NCBI GenBank assembly: GCA_016218915.1
Contig: JACRCQ010000054.1
Location: forward strand, 124,001-188,000
DNA length: 64,000 bases
Direction of reading: 5' to 3'
From: Deltaproteobacteria bacterium
Lineage (GTDB): Bacteria; Myxococcota_A; Polyangia; Polyangiales; Polyangiaceae
The notes beneath the pieces are model-generated. The model had not been told where the DNA came from. It did no database searches and worked only from the letters and a program-made list of their open reading frames with translations. The position numbers and the translations under genes were made by a program. Positions 29,201 through 36,259 of this stretch are shown piece after piece. The number at the start of each line of letters is the position of its first letter. Within the stretch, counting starts at the first letter, position 1.

Positions 29201-30131
29201 CTTCGGTGCCAGCCCAGGCCGCGATGCGATCGAAGTCTGCCTGGTTCAGCAGGGTGCGCGGATGCTCCCGCTTTTCCAGCGGCACTGCTGCCGAGATCAC
29301 CTGCGCGTCCCGGGTCTTGGCCTGCTCGGTCACCACGACCGTGGCGCGGTCCAGGTTCAACCGCGTGGCAGGCGTGATCAGCGCTGCAGGGACGGTCACG
29401 GTCACGACCCCGTCGCCCTTGCCGTTGGCGACCAGTGCCACCGACGGCGTATTCACCGATGCGGAGAACGGGAAGCTGGGCGCAGCGTCGACTGCGATCG
29501 ACAGATCACGGGCGATTCCCAGCCGATCCTCGAGCCCCACCGTGTAGGTGTAGACGAAGTCAGGGCCCTGCCAGGCCTGCTCGATCCGCACGCCGGAGAT
29601 GACGCCGGTCCCGAACGACATGTCATCGAGCACGAGCACCGTGTCGGCCAGGGGCGTGTGGCTCCAACCGTCTGCGTTCAGGCTGATGGAATTGATCTGG
29701 TTCCACCCGAGCGGCTTGCGCGAGATGTCGAAGTCCTCCAGGCGCAGGGCCAGCAGCTTCCACCCGGTCCAATCCACGACGATGCGCGTGCTGTAGTAGT
29801 CCCACCCGGCCGGATCGCCTGGGTTGTCCGAGTCGAGCACGAGCGTGATCTGCGCGCCGTTCGCCTTGCCCGACCAGGCCCAGAACTGAACGTGTTTTTC
29901 CTTGGACAGGTCCAGGGCAGGCGAGAACTTCTTCTGGATCGACGTGACGTTGACGTGATCGTCCCAGCGCCCTGCGGCTGAGCCTTCGTGCACGGTGGCG
30001 CTCTCGGTCTTCAGGCCGGTCCAGTCCGTGAGGTCCTCGAAGTCGTCCACGGGCACGTCAGCGGATGCGGTGCGGGAAAGGAGCGCGAGCAGGGCCGCCG
30101 TGGTGGGAGCGAGAAGTCTCGAGCTTTTCAT
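26223..30131 (-). CDS. Heparinase II/III or alginate-lyase-like polysaccharide lyase, MYXO-CTERM
   Basis: A 1302-residue secreted protein. Order: a Sec signal (about 1-24); a carbohydrate-binding-like beta domain (about 25-200, DDFEDLTDWTG...); an Ig-like segment (200-290); an alpha-toroid (about 300-620, WQSWHNAG and EGSWGYHFFALDAL); a heparinase II/III-like beta-sandwich (about 650-820, GGWHGHYDKLGH and LSHNTVVVDE); a second carbohydrate-binding-like domain (about 880-1030); an acidic linker; and a MYXO-CTERM tail (DDGCGCSQ, a hydrophobic helix, RKRRR). The ATG at 30131 follows AGGAGGTGCC. The architecture fits PL15/17/21-like lyases. Substrate cannot be read from sequence, with uronate-containing polysaccharide likely. 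It is first in a probable four-gene operon. Confidence 0.85.
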   Translation of the reverse strand: MKSSRLLAPTTAALLALLSRTASADVPVDDFEDLTDWTGLKTESATVHEGSAAGRWDDHVNVTSIQKKFSPALDLSKEKHVQFWAWSGKANGAQITLVLDSDNPGDPAGWDYYSTRIVVDWTGWKLLALRLEDFDISRKPLGWNQINSISLNADGWSHTPLADTVLVLDDMSFGTGVISGVRIEQAWQGPDFVYTYTVGLEDRLGIARDLSIAVDAAPSFPFSASVNTPSVALVANGKGDGVVTVTVPAALITPATRLNLDRATVVVTEQAKTRDAQVISAAVPLEKREHPRTLLNQADFDRIAAWAGTEAWATAARDGMVSNAQAWPAAFLKKYGASQWALPPEGGQWTLWYVCPKHGVRLQFTPPMTHTCPVDNEVLTGWPYDQVVYAWMHSDLADAARDLGLAWRMAGDSAAAALAAQILLAYADVYASLPIHDIDGKPAASGGRALAQTLDESGWLVSVAWAYDLIADSPALTAQQRTHIEQDLLRAAMAVIARNPAGQSNWQSWHNAGIGAAAFAIDDPVGISQAMRSATDGFGYQMATSVSADGFWYEGSWGYHFFALDALMKLAEMGARAGLDPYSDKALRSMFEAPLRFAMPDGSLPMFNDSGAASLWSHARFYEAAYARYQDPIFTPFLGKATRGRDALLWGAQTLPATTPPELPSLLFPDAGFAVLRAGAGKDASYLALEYGPHGGWHGHYDKLGHVLFAKGGVLGVDPGTQSYAAPTHTTWDKVTLSHNTVVVDEKTQGEATGKLHRFTTLPSLSMATVDGGEAYATASLVRTMVLSPDYVVDRFRVSASDGAVHKMDWIHHAPGEMSTPVAVSAPAVLPSTEGYQHLDPAQSAAVAADWQVTFGQKPQAGPYGNTWADQAAIVAGFNYSNEQAASGSWSGKLDYDFSQASGYVLYNTPTLEAVSEKPSTLRVQVYGDGSGNKLSFRLYDSTDERFVKDAGIIDWSGWKAFELTEVEGWQHYLGNADGVFDSPAKRISIGVTAAAGATVKSALFVDDIHLIYPVAGDTLVADFELASRGLRLWMAAQDGTTLVVGDGLGPDLLKPVPFAMARRQAQESTFLCLLEPHGDAPVVTEFASLPTSATAADEAVAVRVNAPSYQDRLLGLGDGQGGAERTFGDAACDGVLCLVRRESQGLRRVVLAEGAQVRDGTLALVVSKAALPALQVDWDAAATRVDLVASVAIQTELRVWGPKVAKVYVAGVDTAFTRDGEYVVLNLAATPDGGVDGGVVDGAGADGGNVDGGGSAAGESPGGDDGCGCSQVGGARGAYWGLLSAMGALAAAMRKRRRSWS

Positions 30132-30218
30132 GGCACCTCCTACTGGCACGAACCATGGCCGAAGCGTTCAGGATACACACCGCCGTCCGTGGGGTCCACG
30201 CACGGCATTCACCCTCCT

Positions 30219-30264
30219 GATCTCCTGTCTCCCTGTGAAAATCTCTGCCCTGCAAGGTAGCCCC
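30219..30264. repeat. 46-bp direct repeat, copy 1
   Basis: This 46-bp stretch matches 31775-31820 at 38 of 46 positions with no gap. The two copies flank the deoxyhypusine-synthase-family gene in direct orientation. Confidence 0.7.
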
Positions 30265-30287
30265 TACCGTGGTAGAGGAGTCTTCCC

Positions 30288-31421
30288 ATGCATGACAAGC
30301 ACGACCACAAGGGTTCTCACGACTGCGCTTCGCGACTGGTCAACAAGGCCGAGCAGGATGGGCTCGAGCCTGTGCTCCCGCTCGACCTGTCGGCGTGCGG
30401 CGACTTTGACGAGCTGACCGCGTCCATGGCGCGAACCGCGTTTGGCGGGCGATCCCTGGGCGAAGCCGTGGATGTGCTGGTCAAGATGGCGCGCGATCCG
30501 GACTGCCAGGTCGTGCTCACGCTCGCAGGCGCCATGACCGTCGCCAAGATGGGCCTGGTCATCTGCGACATGATCGACCACGGGCTGGTGCAGGCCGTGG
30601 TCTCGACCGGTGCCCTGATGGCGCACGGATTCGTGGAGTCCACCGGGCTGGCGCACTACAAGTACCGCGAGGGGATGGACGATGCTGCGCTCTACGAGCG
30701 CGGCTACAACCGGGTCTACGACACGCTCGAGCCGGAATCGAACCTGGAGCACGTCGAGCAGATCCTCTGGGCGATCCTGCGGAGCTGGGACACGAGCGAG
30801 ACGCTCTGCTCGCAGAAGCTCAACGACAAGCTGGGGCAGTACCTGGCCGAGCACCACCCGGACACCCGCGGCGTGCTCAAGTCGGCCCGCAACAAGGGAG
30901 TTCCGGTCTATGTGCCGGCGTTCAGCGACTCGGAGATCGGGCTGGGCGTCGCGATCTTCAACCGCGAGCAGGCGCTGGCCGGCAAGCCGCGGATCCACTT
31001 CGATCCGCTGCTGGATCTGGAGCACTACAGCTCGGCCATCGCCAAGGTCTCGCGCCTGGGAATCTTCACCATCGGCGGCGGGGTTCCCCGCAACTGGGCG
31101 CAGCAGGTGGGGCCGTTCCTCGAGATCATCGAGCGCTCGCTGGGCGAAAAGGGCGGCGGCAAGATCACCCGATTCCACTACGGCGTGCGGATCTGCCCGG
31201 AGCCTGTGCACTGGGGCGGGCTGTCAGGCTGCACCTATTCCGAGGGGGTGAGCTGGGGAAAGTTCGTTCCCCCTTCCAAGGGCGGCAGATTCGCCGAGGT
31301 GTACTCGGACGCCACCATTGCCTGGCCCATCGTGGTCAAGGCAGCGCTTCAGCGCCTGGCCAAGTCCGGCGGCGCTGCGCCCAAGAAGCCGTTCGTGGGC
31401 GAGCACATCTGGAAGCCGTGA
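30288..31421 (+). CDS. Deoxyhypusine synthase family protein
   Basis: A 377-residue NAD-type enzyme of the deoxyhypusine synthase (DHS)/homospermidine synthase family. The lysine of the conserved SWGK motif is present (VSWGKF, Lys325), matching the residue that forms the enzyme-imine intermediate in eukaryotic DHS. NAD-binding elements (VVSTGALMAHG, TIGGGVPRNW) are visible. The N-terminus is His-rich (MHDKHDHKGSHD), an unusual feature. Bacteria lack eIF5A, so the likely reaction is aminobutyl transfer in polyamine synthesis (homospermidine or a relative) or an unknown one. A GAGGAG site lies upstream. It is divergent from the lyase gene. Confidence 0.8.
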   Translation: MHDKHDHKGSHDCASRLVNKAEQDGLEPVLPLDLSACGDFDELTASMARTAFGGRSLGEAVDVLVKMARDPDCQVVLTLAGAMTVAKMGLVICDMIDHGLVQAVVSTGALMAHGFVESTGLAHYKYREGMDDAALYERGYNRVYDTLEPESNLEHVEQILWAILRSWDTSETLCSQKLNDKLGQYLAEHHPDTRGVLKSARNKGVPVYVPAFSDSEIGLGVAIFNREQALAGKPRIHFDPLLDLEHYSSAIAKVSRLGIFTIGGGVPRNWAQQVGPFLEIIERSLGEKGGGKITRFHYGVRICPEPVHWGGLSGCTYSEGVSWGKFVPPSKGGRFAEVYSDATIAWPIVVKAALQRLAKSGGAAPKKPFVGEHIWKP

Positions 31422-31445
31422 GTCCAACGGCCCAGATGGATGAAC

Positions 31446-31470
31446 CACAGAGTTCACAGAGGCCACAGAG
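31446..31470. repeat. Three CACAGAG units, 9-bp period
   Basis: CACAGAG occurs at 31446, 31455 and 31464, separated each time by two other bases. It recalls the cacagag...cacagag intergenic repeats of many Gram-negative genomes. Confidence 0.7.
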
Positions 31471-31774
31471 TGGGGAAGGCTGGGGCGCACGGACTCCGCG
31501 GCAATACCCAATAAGCTCTGTACTACTAACCCGCCAAGTCGTCGCGTCGCGCGAAGATTCCTTGGCTGGAAGAATGCCGCAGATCTCGCAGAACGCCGCA
31601 GACAGGATCGGAGGGTTGTTGCTCGCTGGTTCAACGGGTCGGCCCCGTCGCGTCAGCCTCTGCGAAGATCTGCGTTGATCTGCGGCTACTCCGGTCCGGA
31701 GCCTGGGTCTCCAAGCGGTCCCTCGCGTGTCTCCCGCAAGCCCAGCTCGATCCGCGAGAGCCAAATCCCCTCCC

Positions 31775-31820
31775 GATCTCCCTTCTCCCTGTGAATACCT
31801 CTGGGCTGAAAGGGAGCCCC
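31775..31820. repeat. 46-bp direct repeat, copy 2
   Basis: Direct-orientation partner of 30219-30264 (38 of 46 identical, ungapped). It lies just beyond the stop of the AgmX-like gene. Confidence 0.7.
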
Positions 31821-31830
31821 CTGGAGTCTA

Positions 31831-32415
31831 CTAGAATCGCCAGCGCATCGACACCGTCGCATCCTTGCCGCCTTTTCGGCGGAAGTGCATCTTGCGCAGG
31901 ATCTTCTCCACGCACCCGGTGATCGCTTCGTCGTGAACCCCGTCCTCCAGAGTCTCGAGCTTCACCACGGTACCGTCGCCCCGCACGGTCATCGTGATCC
32001 AGAGCGGGGCCACAGGCATTCCCGGGTCGAATTCCGCAGATCTCGACAGACACCTTCGGATCTCGGGCTCGTGGAAGGTGAGCGTGTCGAGCGCCGAATC
32101 GCGGGCCATTCCTTCGACCACCGGCCATGAATCATCGTTAGCGACCGAGGCCACCACGCTGGGTCCACTGGCCGACAATGCCACAGCGCCTGAGGGCACG
32201 TCCTCGGCGCTGGAGCCGGACCCTGCAGGCGCTTGTGCGCTGCGCTTCGGAGCCGGCGCGGCTGCGTCCTGGCGCATGTCCGGCCGGCTGGGAGGCGTAG
32301 GCGCGGTCAGGGCAAAGATCGTGACGAGCACGGCCGCGGCCGCAGCGCCAGCCCCGGCGGCTGCAATCCAGTCCAGCCGGGGCGTGCGCGGGTCAGGGAG
32401 GGCGTTGTGGGCCAT
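31831..32415 (-). CDS. AgmX/PglI C-terminal-domain protein with one membrane anchor
   Basis: A 194-residue protein. A single membrane helix (about 15-38) is followed by a low-complexity Pro/Ala/Ser linker and one AgmX/TonB-C-like module (about 105-194). The module has helix EPEIRRCLSRS, strands WITMTVRGDGTVVKLETL and a second helix with Cys (AITGCVEKILRKM). The Cys pair matches the modules of the lipoprotein at 18631-19365. It is 23 bp downstream of the PLP enzyme gene, so it may be the last gene of the carbamoyl operon or an independent neighbour. The long frame running to 33078 is a shadow. Confidence 0.7.
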   Translation of the reverse strand: MAHNALPDPRTPRLDWIAAAGAGAAAAAVLVTIFALTAPTPPSRPDMRQDAAAPAPKRSAQAPAGSGSSAEDVPSGAVALSASGPSVVASVANDDSWPVVEGMARDSALDTLTFHEPEIRRCLSRSAEFDPGMPVAPLWITMTVRGDGTVVKLETLEDGVHDEAITGCVEKILRKMHFRRKGGKDATVSMRWRF

Positions 32416-32438
32416 CTCGGTGGGGCGGGCCGAGGGTG

Positions 32439-33905
32439 CTACTTCTTCAGCAGCCCGACGCGATCGTTGAACTCCTCGATGAGCGCATCGATCGGCTCGA
32501 CCATCTTGTGGATGTTGGTCCAGTAGCTCTTGTCGTACCACTGCGCCTGGATCTCGTCGTAGGTCTTGCCCTGCTGCTCGACCCAGGTGAAGTACTTGAG
32601 GTTGTGGACGCGCTTGCGCTCGGGATACGTGAGCTCGTTCATGTACTGCGGTCCCTGGCCCAGCAGGTGCTGGTTGTAGGCCACCGCTGCGTCGCGCGGG
32701 GTGAACTCGCCACGCTCTTCGTTGAGCTCGCGCAGGCGGCTGCCGTACATCTCCATGGAGTCGGTGAGCACGGTGACCACGATGTCGCCCTCGCCCCACT
32801 CGTACCACTTGGCCATCTTGATGGCGCTCAGGAGGTTGGCGACGCCGGAGATGCCGAGCAGGTGCAGGTTGTTGACGAGGTCCTCGGACACGCCCTTCTT
32901 GACCAGGAACTTCTTGCCTTCCGGCTCGTTGAAGAGGCGGATCAGGCTCATCGGCGACTCGTCGTCGATCGCCATCGCAATGTCGGTATTGAGCACGTTG
33001 TGAATCCACGGTACGTGCTTGTCGCCGATCCCCTCGATGCGGTGCGCGCCAAAGCCGTTCTGCACGATGGTCGGGCACTGCAGGGCTTCGCTGACGCCGA
33101 CCTTGCTCTTGGGGAAGATCTTCTTGAGGTAGTCGCCGCTGCCGATGGTGCCGGCCGATCCGGTGGTGAACACGGAGCCGCGGAACTCCTCGCCCGGCTT
33201 CATCTCCTTCTTGAGCATCTCCTCGAAGGCATGTCCGGTTACGTCATAGTGCCAGAGGTGATTGCCGAACTCGTCGAACTGGTTGAAGATCATCAGGTCC
33301 TGGCCGGACTTGCGCAGCTCCCAGCACTTGTCGAAGATCTCCTTGACGTTGCTCTCGGTGCCCGGAGTGGCGATGACTTCGCCGGCGACCTTGGAGAGCC
33401 ACTCGAAGCGCTCCTTGCTCATGCCCTCGGGCAGGATGGCGATGGACTGGCAGCCGAGCAGGGCGGAGTCATAGGCGCCGCCGCGGCAGTAGTTGCCGGT
33501 CGAAGGCCACACGGCCTTGGTGGTGGTCGGGTCGTACTGCCCGGTCACCAGGCGGGGCACCAGGCAGCCGAAGGCGGCTCCGACCTTGTGGGCGCCCGTG
33601 GGGAACCACTTGCCCACCAGCGCGAAGATGCGGGCCTTGGTGCCGGTCAGGATGCTGGGGAACTCGAGGTAGTTGACGCCGCCGTACCCGCCGCCCGAGG
33701 CAACCGGCTCGTTGTGCCAGTTGATGCGGAACAGGTTGATGGAGTTGACGTCCCACAGCCCTACGCTCTTGAGCTTGCCCTTGATGGAATCAGGGATCAG
33801 GGCAGGGTTCTTCATCTGCTTGTAGGTCGGGATGATGATGTTTCGCTCGCGTGCGCGCTTGATTGCGTTTTCGAGCCGCTTCGGGTCCTTGGTCAGGTCG
33901 ATCAT
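32439..33905 (-). CDS. PLP-dependent enzyme, fold type II (YgeW-cluster type)
   Basis: A 488-residue enzyme of the tryptophan synthase beta/threonine synthase fold. The PLP lysine is probably Lys107 in FPTGAHKVGAAFG, followed by a substrate/phosphate loop PSTGNYCRGG (about 134-143) and a Gly/Ser-rich FTTGSAGTIGSGDYL (about 240-255). The long N-terminus and C-terminal helices exceed those of cysteine synthase. It is not close to E. coli YgeX (diaminopropionate ammonia-lyase) but sits where such an enzyme would in YgeW-type clusters. It may perform a beta-elimination or replacement on an amino acid released by the carbamoyltransferases. Gap to the previous gene is 18 bp. Exact substrate unknown. 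Confidence 0.8.
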   Translation of the reverse strand: MIDLTKDPKRLENAIKRARERNIIIPTYKQMKNPALIPDSIKGKLKSVGLWDVNSINLFRINWHNEPVASGGGYGGVNYLEFPSILTGTKARIFALVGKWFPTGAHKVGAAFGCLVPRLVTGQYDPTTTKAVWPSTGNYCRGGAYDSALLGCQSIAILPEGMSKERFEWLSKVAGEVIATPGTESNVKEIFDKCWELRKSGQDLMIFNQFDEFGNHLWHYDVTGHAFEEMLKKEMKPGEEFRGSVFTTGSAGTIGSGDYLKKIFPKSKVGVSEALQCPTIVQNGFGAHRIEGIGDKHVPWIHNVLNTDIAMAIDDESPMSLIRLFNEPEGKKFLVKKGVSEDLVNNLHLLGISGVANLLSAIKMAKWYEWGEGDIVVTVLTDSMEMYGSRLRELNEERGEFTPRDAAVAYNQHLLGQGPQYMNELTYPERKRVHNLKYFTWVEQQGKTYDEIQAQWYDKSYWTNIHKMVEPIDALIEEFNDRVGLLKK

Positions 33906-33923
33906 CGTATTTGCCTTTACTGT

Positions 33924-35189
33924 TCAACGGGCAGCGCCGCGGGTCTTCCACTCGCCCACGAGCTTCTGCACAGCACCGAGATTCGCATCTACCACGTAGG
34001 GCTCGCCTACCGACTTGCGCGCCGAGGCGATGTCCTTCAATCCATTGCCCGTCACGAGCACCACGATGCGCTCGTCGGGCGACACGAGCTTGTCGTCCAA
34101 TGCCTTCTTGAGCCCGGCCAGCGACGCTGCCCCGGCGGGCTCGGCGAACACGCCGCAGCTCTGTCCCAGCACCGGGATCTGCGCCAGGATCTCTTCGTCG
34201 CTCACCTTGATGTACGCTCCGCCGGTCTCGCGCGCTGCTGCCAGCGCCTTGATCCGGTCGCGCGGCATCCCCGCAGAGATGCTGTCCGCAATCGTCTGCG
34301 CGTCAATCGCCTTCATGTCGATCCCAGCCGTGCCGTCCTTCCACGCCTGGTAGATCGCCGCCGATCCTGCCGCCTGCACCCCCATGATCTTCGGCATCTT
34401 GTCGATCCAGCCCAGGGCCATCAGATCGTTGAGCCCCTTGTGGATCCCGCCGATGATGCAGCCGTCGCCCACGGACACGAAGATCCGGTCTGGAGCCTTC
34501 CACGCCAGCTGCTCGCAGATCTCCAGGACGACCGTCTTCTTGCCCTCGGTCATGTAGGGGTTGTACGCGGTGTTCCGGTTGTACCAGCCGAACTCCTTCG
34601 ACGCTTTCAGGCACAGCTCGAACGCGTCGTCGTAGGTGCCCCGCACCAGCAGGACGGTGCCGCCGAACACCAGCAGCTGCGCGACCTTGGCGGCAGGAGC
34701 GGTCTGGGGCACGAAGATCACGTTCTTCTGGCCCACGCTCGCGCACAGCCCGGTCAGCGCCGCAGCAGCATTGCCCGTGCTCGCGGTGGTGATGATCTCG
34801 GCGCCCTTCTCGCGCCCCTTGACCACCGCCATCGCGCTCGCGCGATCCTTGAGCGATGCCGTCGGCTGCCGCCCGTCGTCCTTCACCCACAGGTTCTTCA
34901 GCCCCATGAGCGCTGCGAGGCGGTCCGTGCGATACAGCGGAGTCCATCCCACCGCGAGCGGCGGCAGGGGGCTGTCCTCGCGAATGGCCATCAACGGACG
35001 ATACCGCCACATGGTCATGTTGCGGTCCTCCGCCAGCTTCGCCTTGCTCCAGCTCGCGGCGATCCGATCGTAGCGGTACTGCACGTCGACGATGCCGTCG
35101 TCGCCATGCTTCGGGCACACGTAGTCAATCTGGTCCGGGGCGTACTCGGCCCCGCAGACCAGGCACTTCAACGACTGCACATGATCCAT
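33924..35189 (-). CDS. Threonine synthase-like PLP enzyme with zinc ribbon
   Basis: A 421-residue fold type II PLP enzyme. The N-terminus has a zinc-ribbon-like CxxC...CPKH (Cys9, Cys12, Cys25, His28). The PLP lysine is probably Lys114 in PTASLKDRAS, and TTASTGNAAAAL is the phosphate loop. This is the threonine synthase-like group (which also includes cysteate synthase-like enzymes). Its place between carbamate kinase and another PLP enzyme argues against a plain threonine biosynthesis role. A GGAGTCC site lies upstream. The gap to the next gene (18 bp) supports one transcript. Confidence 0.8.
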   Translation of the reverse strand: MDHVQSLKCLVCGAEYAPDQIDYVCPKHGDDGIVDVQYRYDRIAASWSKAKLAEDRNMTMWRYRPLMAIREDSPLPPLAVGWTPLYRTDRLAALMGLKNLWVKDDGRQPTASLKDRASAMAVVKGREKGAEIITTASTGNAAAALTGLCASVGQKNVIFVPQTAPAAKVAQLLVFGGTVLLVRGTYDDAFELCLKASKEFGWYNRNTAYNPYMTEGKKTVVLEICEQLAWKAPDRIFVSVGDGCIIGGIHKGLNDLMALGWIDKMPKIMGVQAAGSAAIYQAWKDGTAGIDMKAIDAQTIADSISAGMPRDRIKALAAARETGGAYIKVSDEEILAQIPVLGQSCGVFAEPAGAASLAGLKKALDDKLVSPDERIVVLVTGNGLKDIASARKSVGEPYVVDANLGAVQKLVGEWKTRGAAR

Positions 35190-35227
35190 GAAGGACTCCG
35201 GAAACTGCGTTGGAAAACGTCTCTGCC

Positions 35228-35278
35228 GACCCTGCCACCGCGCAGGGTCCGGGGAAGCCCGGTGTCCCGGGCCTCCCC
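35228..35278 (-). promoter_or_regulatory. Two intercistronic hairpins between arcC and the thrC-like gene
   Basis: Hairpin one pairs gaccctg (35228-35234) with cagggtc (35243-35249). Hairpin two pairs ggggaagcccgg with ccgggcctcccc (35251-35278, one mismatch). A short T-rich segment (gttttcc on the minus strand) follows hairpin one. They could act as a partial terminator or mRNA-stability element within the operon. Confidence 0.4.
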
Positions 35279-35295
35279 TCTCCCGGTGGAATCGC

Positions 35296-36246
35296 TCAGT
35301 CCGGTACGATCCAGGTGCCGGTCTTGCCGTTCAGAGCGTCGACGATCGACTCGGGCTTGGTGATCAGGCCCTTGCCGTTGGGGTTGCCCGCGAGGAACGC
35401 CAGGATGGCTTCGATCTTGGGGCCCATGCTGCCGGCGAGGAAGTGCCCCTCGGCCTGGTACTTCTTGGCCTCGGAGACGGTCAGCTTGTCGAGCCACTTC
35501 TGGTCGGGCTTGTTGAAGTTGATCGCGACCTTGTCGACGGCCGTGGAGATCAGCAGCATGTCGGCCTTCAGCTGGGAGGCGAGCAGCGCGCTGGCGCGGT
35601 CCTTGTCGATGACGGCGATGGCACCCTTGAGATTGCCGCTTTCGTCCTCGACCACAGGAATGCCGCCACCGCCCACGCCGACCACGATGAAGCCGGCTTC
35701 GATCAGCTTCTTGATCGCGTCGAGCTCCACGATCCGCTTGGGGATGGGCGAGCCGATGAGACGACGCCAGCCGCGGCCTGCGTCTTCCTTGACGACCCAG
35801 CCTTCCTTGGCAAAGACCTCGGCCTTCTCCTTGGTGGTGAACCCGCCGATGCCCTTGGTGGGGTTCTTGAAGCCGGCGTCTTCCTTGTCGACCACGACCT
35901 GGGTGACGACCGCAGCGGTCGGCTTGTTGATCTTCAGGCGCTTGAACTCGTTGTCCAGGGCCTGGCAGATCATGTAGCCAATCGCGCCCTGCGTGTCGGC
36001 GCCGATCACGTCGAGGGGCGTGGTGTGCACCGCCTCGGCGGCGAGCTCGTTGCGGCGCAGGATGAATCCGACCTGGGGGCCGTTGCCATGGGTGACGATG
36101 ACGTTCCATCCCTCGGCGACCATGTTGGCGATGTGCTTGCAGGTCTCCTCGACGGCCTTGACCTGCGAGGCGACGTCTTCGTGCTTGGTATCGGAAATGA
36201 GAGAGTTGCCGCCCACGGCAACCACTGCGACTTTCGGCTTATCCAT
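35296..36246 (-). CDS. arcC: Carbamate kinase
   Basis: A 316-residue amino-acid-kinase-family protein with the carbamate kinase N-terminal VAVVAVGGNSL and VTHGNGPQVG motifs, the RRLIGSPIPKRIVE segment and a C-terminal GHFLAGSMGPKIEA. It makes ATP from carbamoyl phosphate and ADP (or the reverse), typically as the last energy-yielding step of carbamoyl-amino-acid catabolism. The start at 36246 follows GGGGAATT; the frame is open to 36339 but the extra part is a shadow of the next gene. It lies 13 bp after the YgeW-type gene. It corresponds to E. coli yqeA in the ygeW cluster. Confidence 0.93.
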   Translation of the reverse strand: MDKPKVAVVAVGGNSLISDTKHEDVASQVKAVEETCKHIANMVAEGWNVIVTHGNGPQVGFILRRNELAAEAVHTTPLDVIGADTQGAIGYMICQALDNEFKRLKINKPTAAVVTQVVVDKEDAGFKNPTKGIGGFTTKEKAEVFAKEGWVVKEDAGRGWRRLIGSPIPKRIVELDAIKKLIEAGFIVVGVGGGGIPVVEDESGNLKGAIAVIDKDRASALLASQLKADMLLISTAVDKVAINFNKPDQKWLDKLTVSEAKKYQAEGHFLAGSMGPKIEAILAFLAGNPNGKGLITKPESIVDALNGKTGTWIVPD

Positions 36247-36259
36247 TGGCAATTCCCCG

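Larger units (their letters stand above)
31422..31830. other. Non-coding region rich in short dispersed repeats
   Basis: A 409-bp region between convergent genes. It holds three CACAGAG units at a 9-bp period (31446-31470), then Gcagatc/Atctgcg-type elements (around 31570-31605 and 31660-31685), then the second copy of the 46-bp repeat (31775-31820). No coding frame is supported. These short elements resemble intergenic repeats seen in many soil bacteria. Confidence 0.65.

Noticed and set aside
28452-29981. Antisense frame (509 codons) across the lyase
   Set aside because: Arg/Val/His-rich shadow with no domain, inside a strongly supported lyase gene.
32436-35363. Long antisense frame (975 codons) across both PLP genes
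   Set aside because: Continuous because of biased high-GC codon use; product is Leu/Val/Arg/His-rich without domains and conflicts with two clear enzymes.
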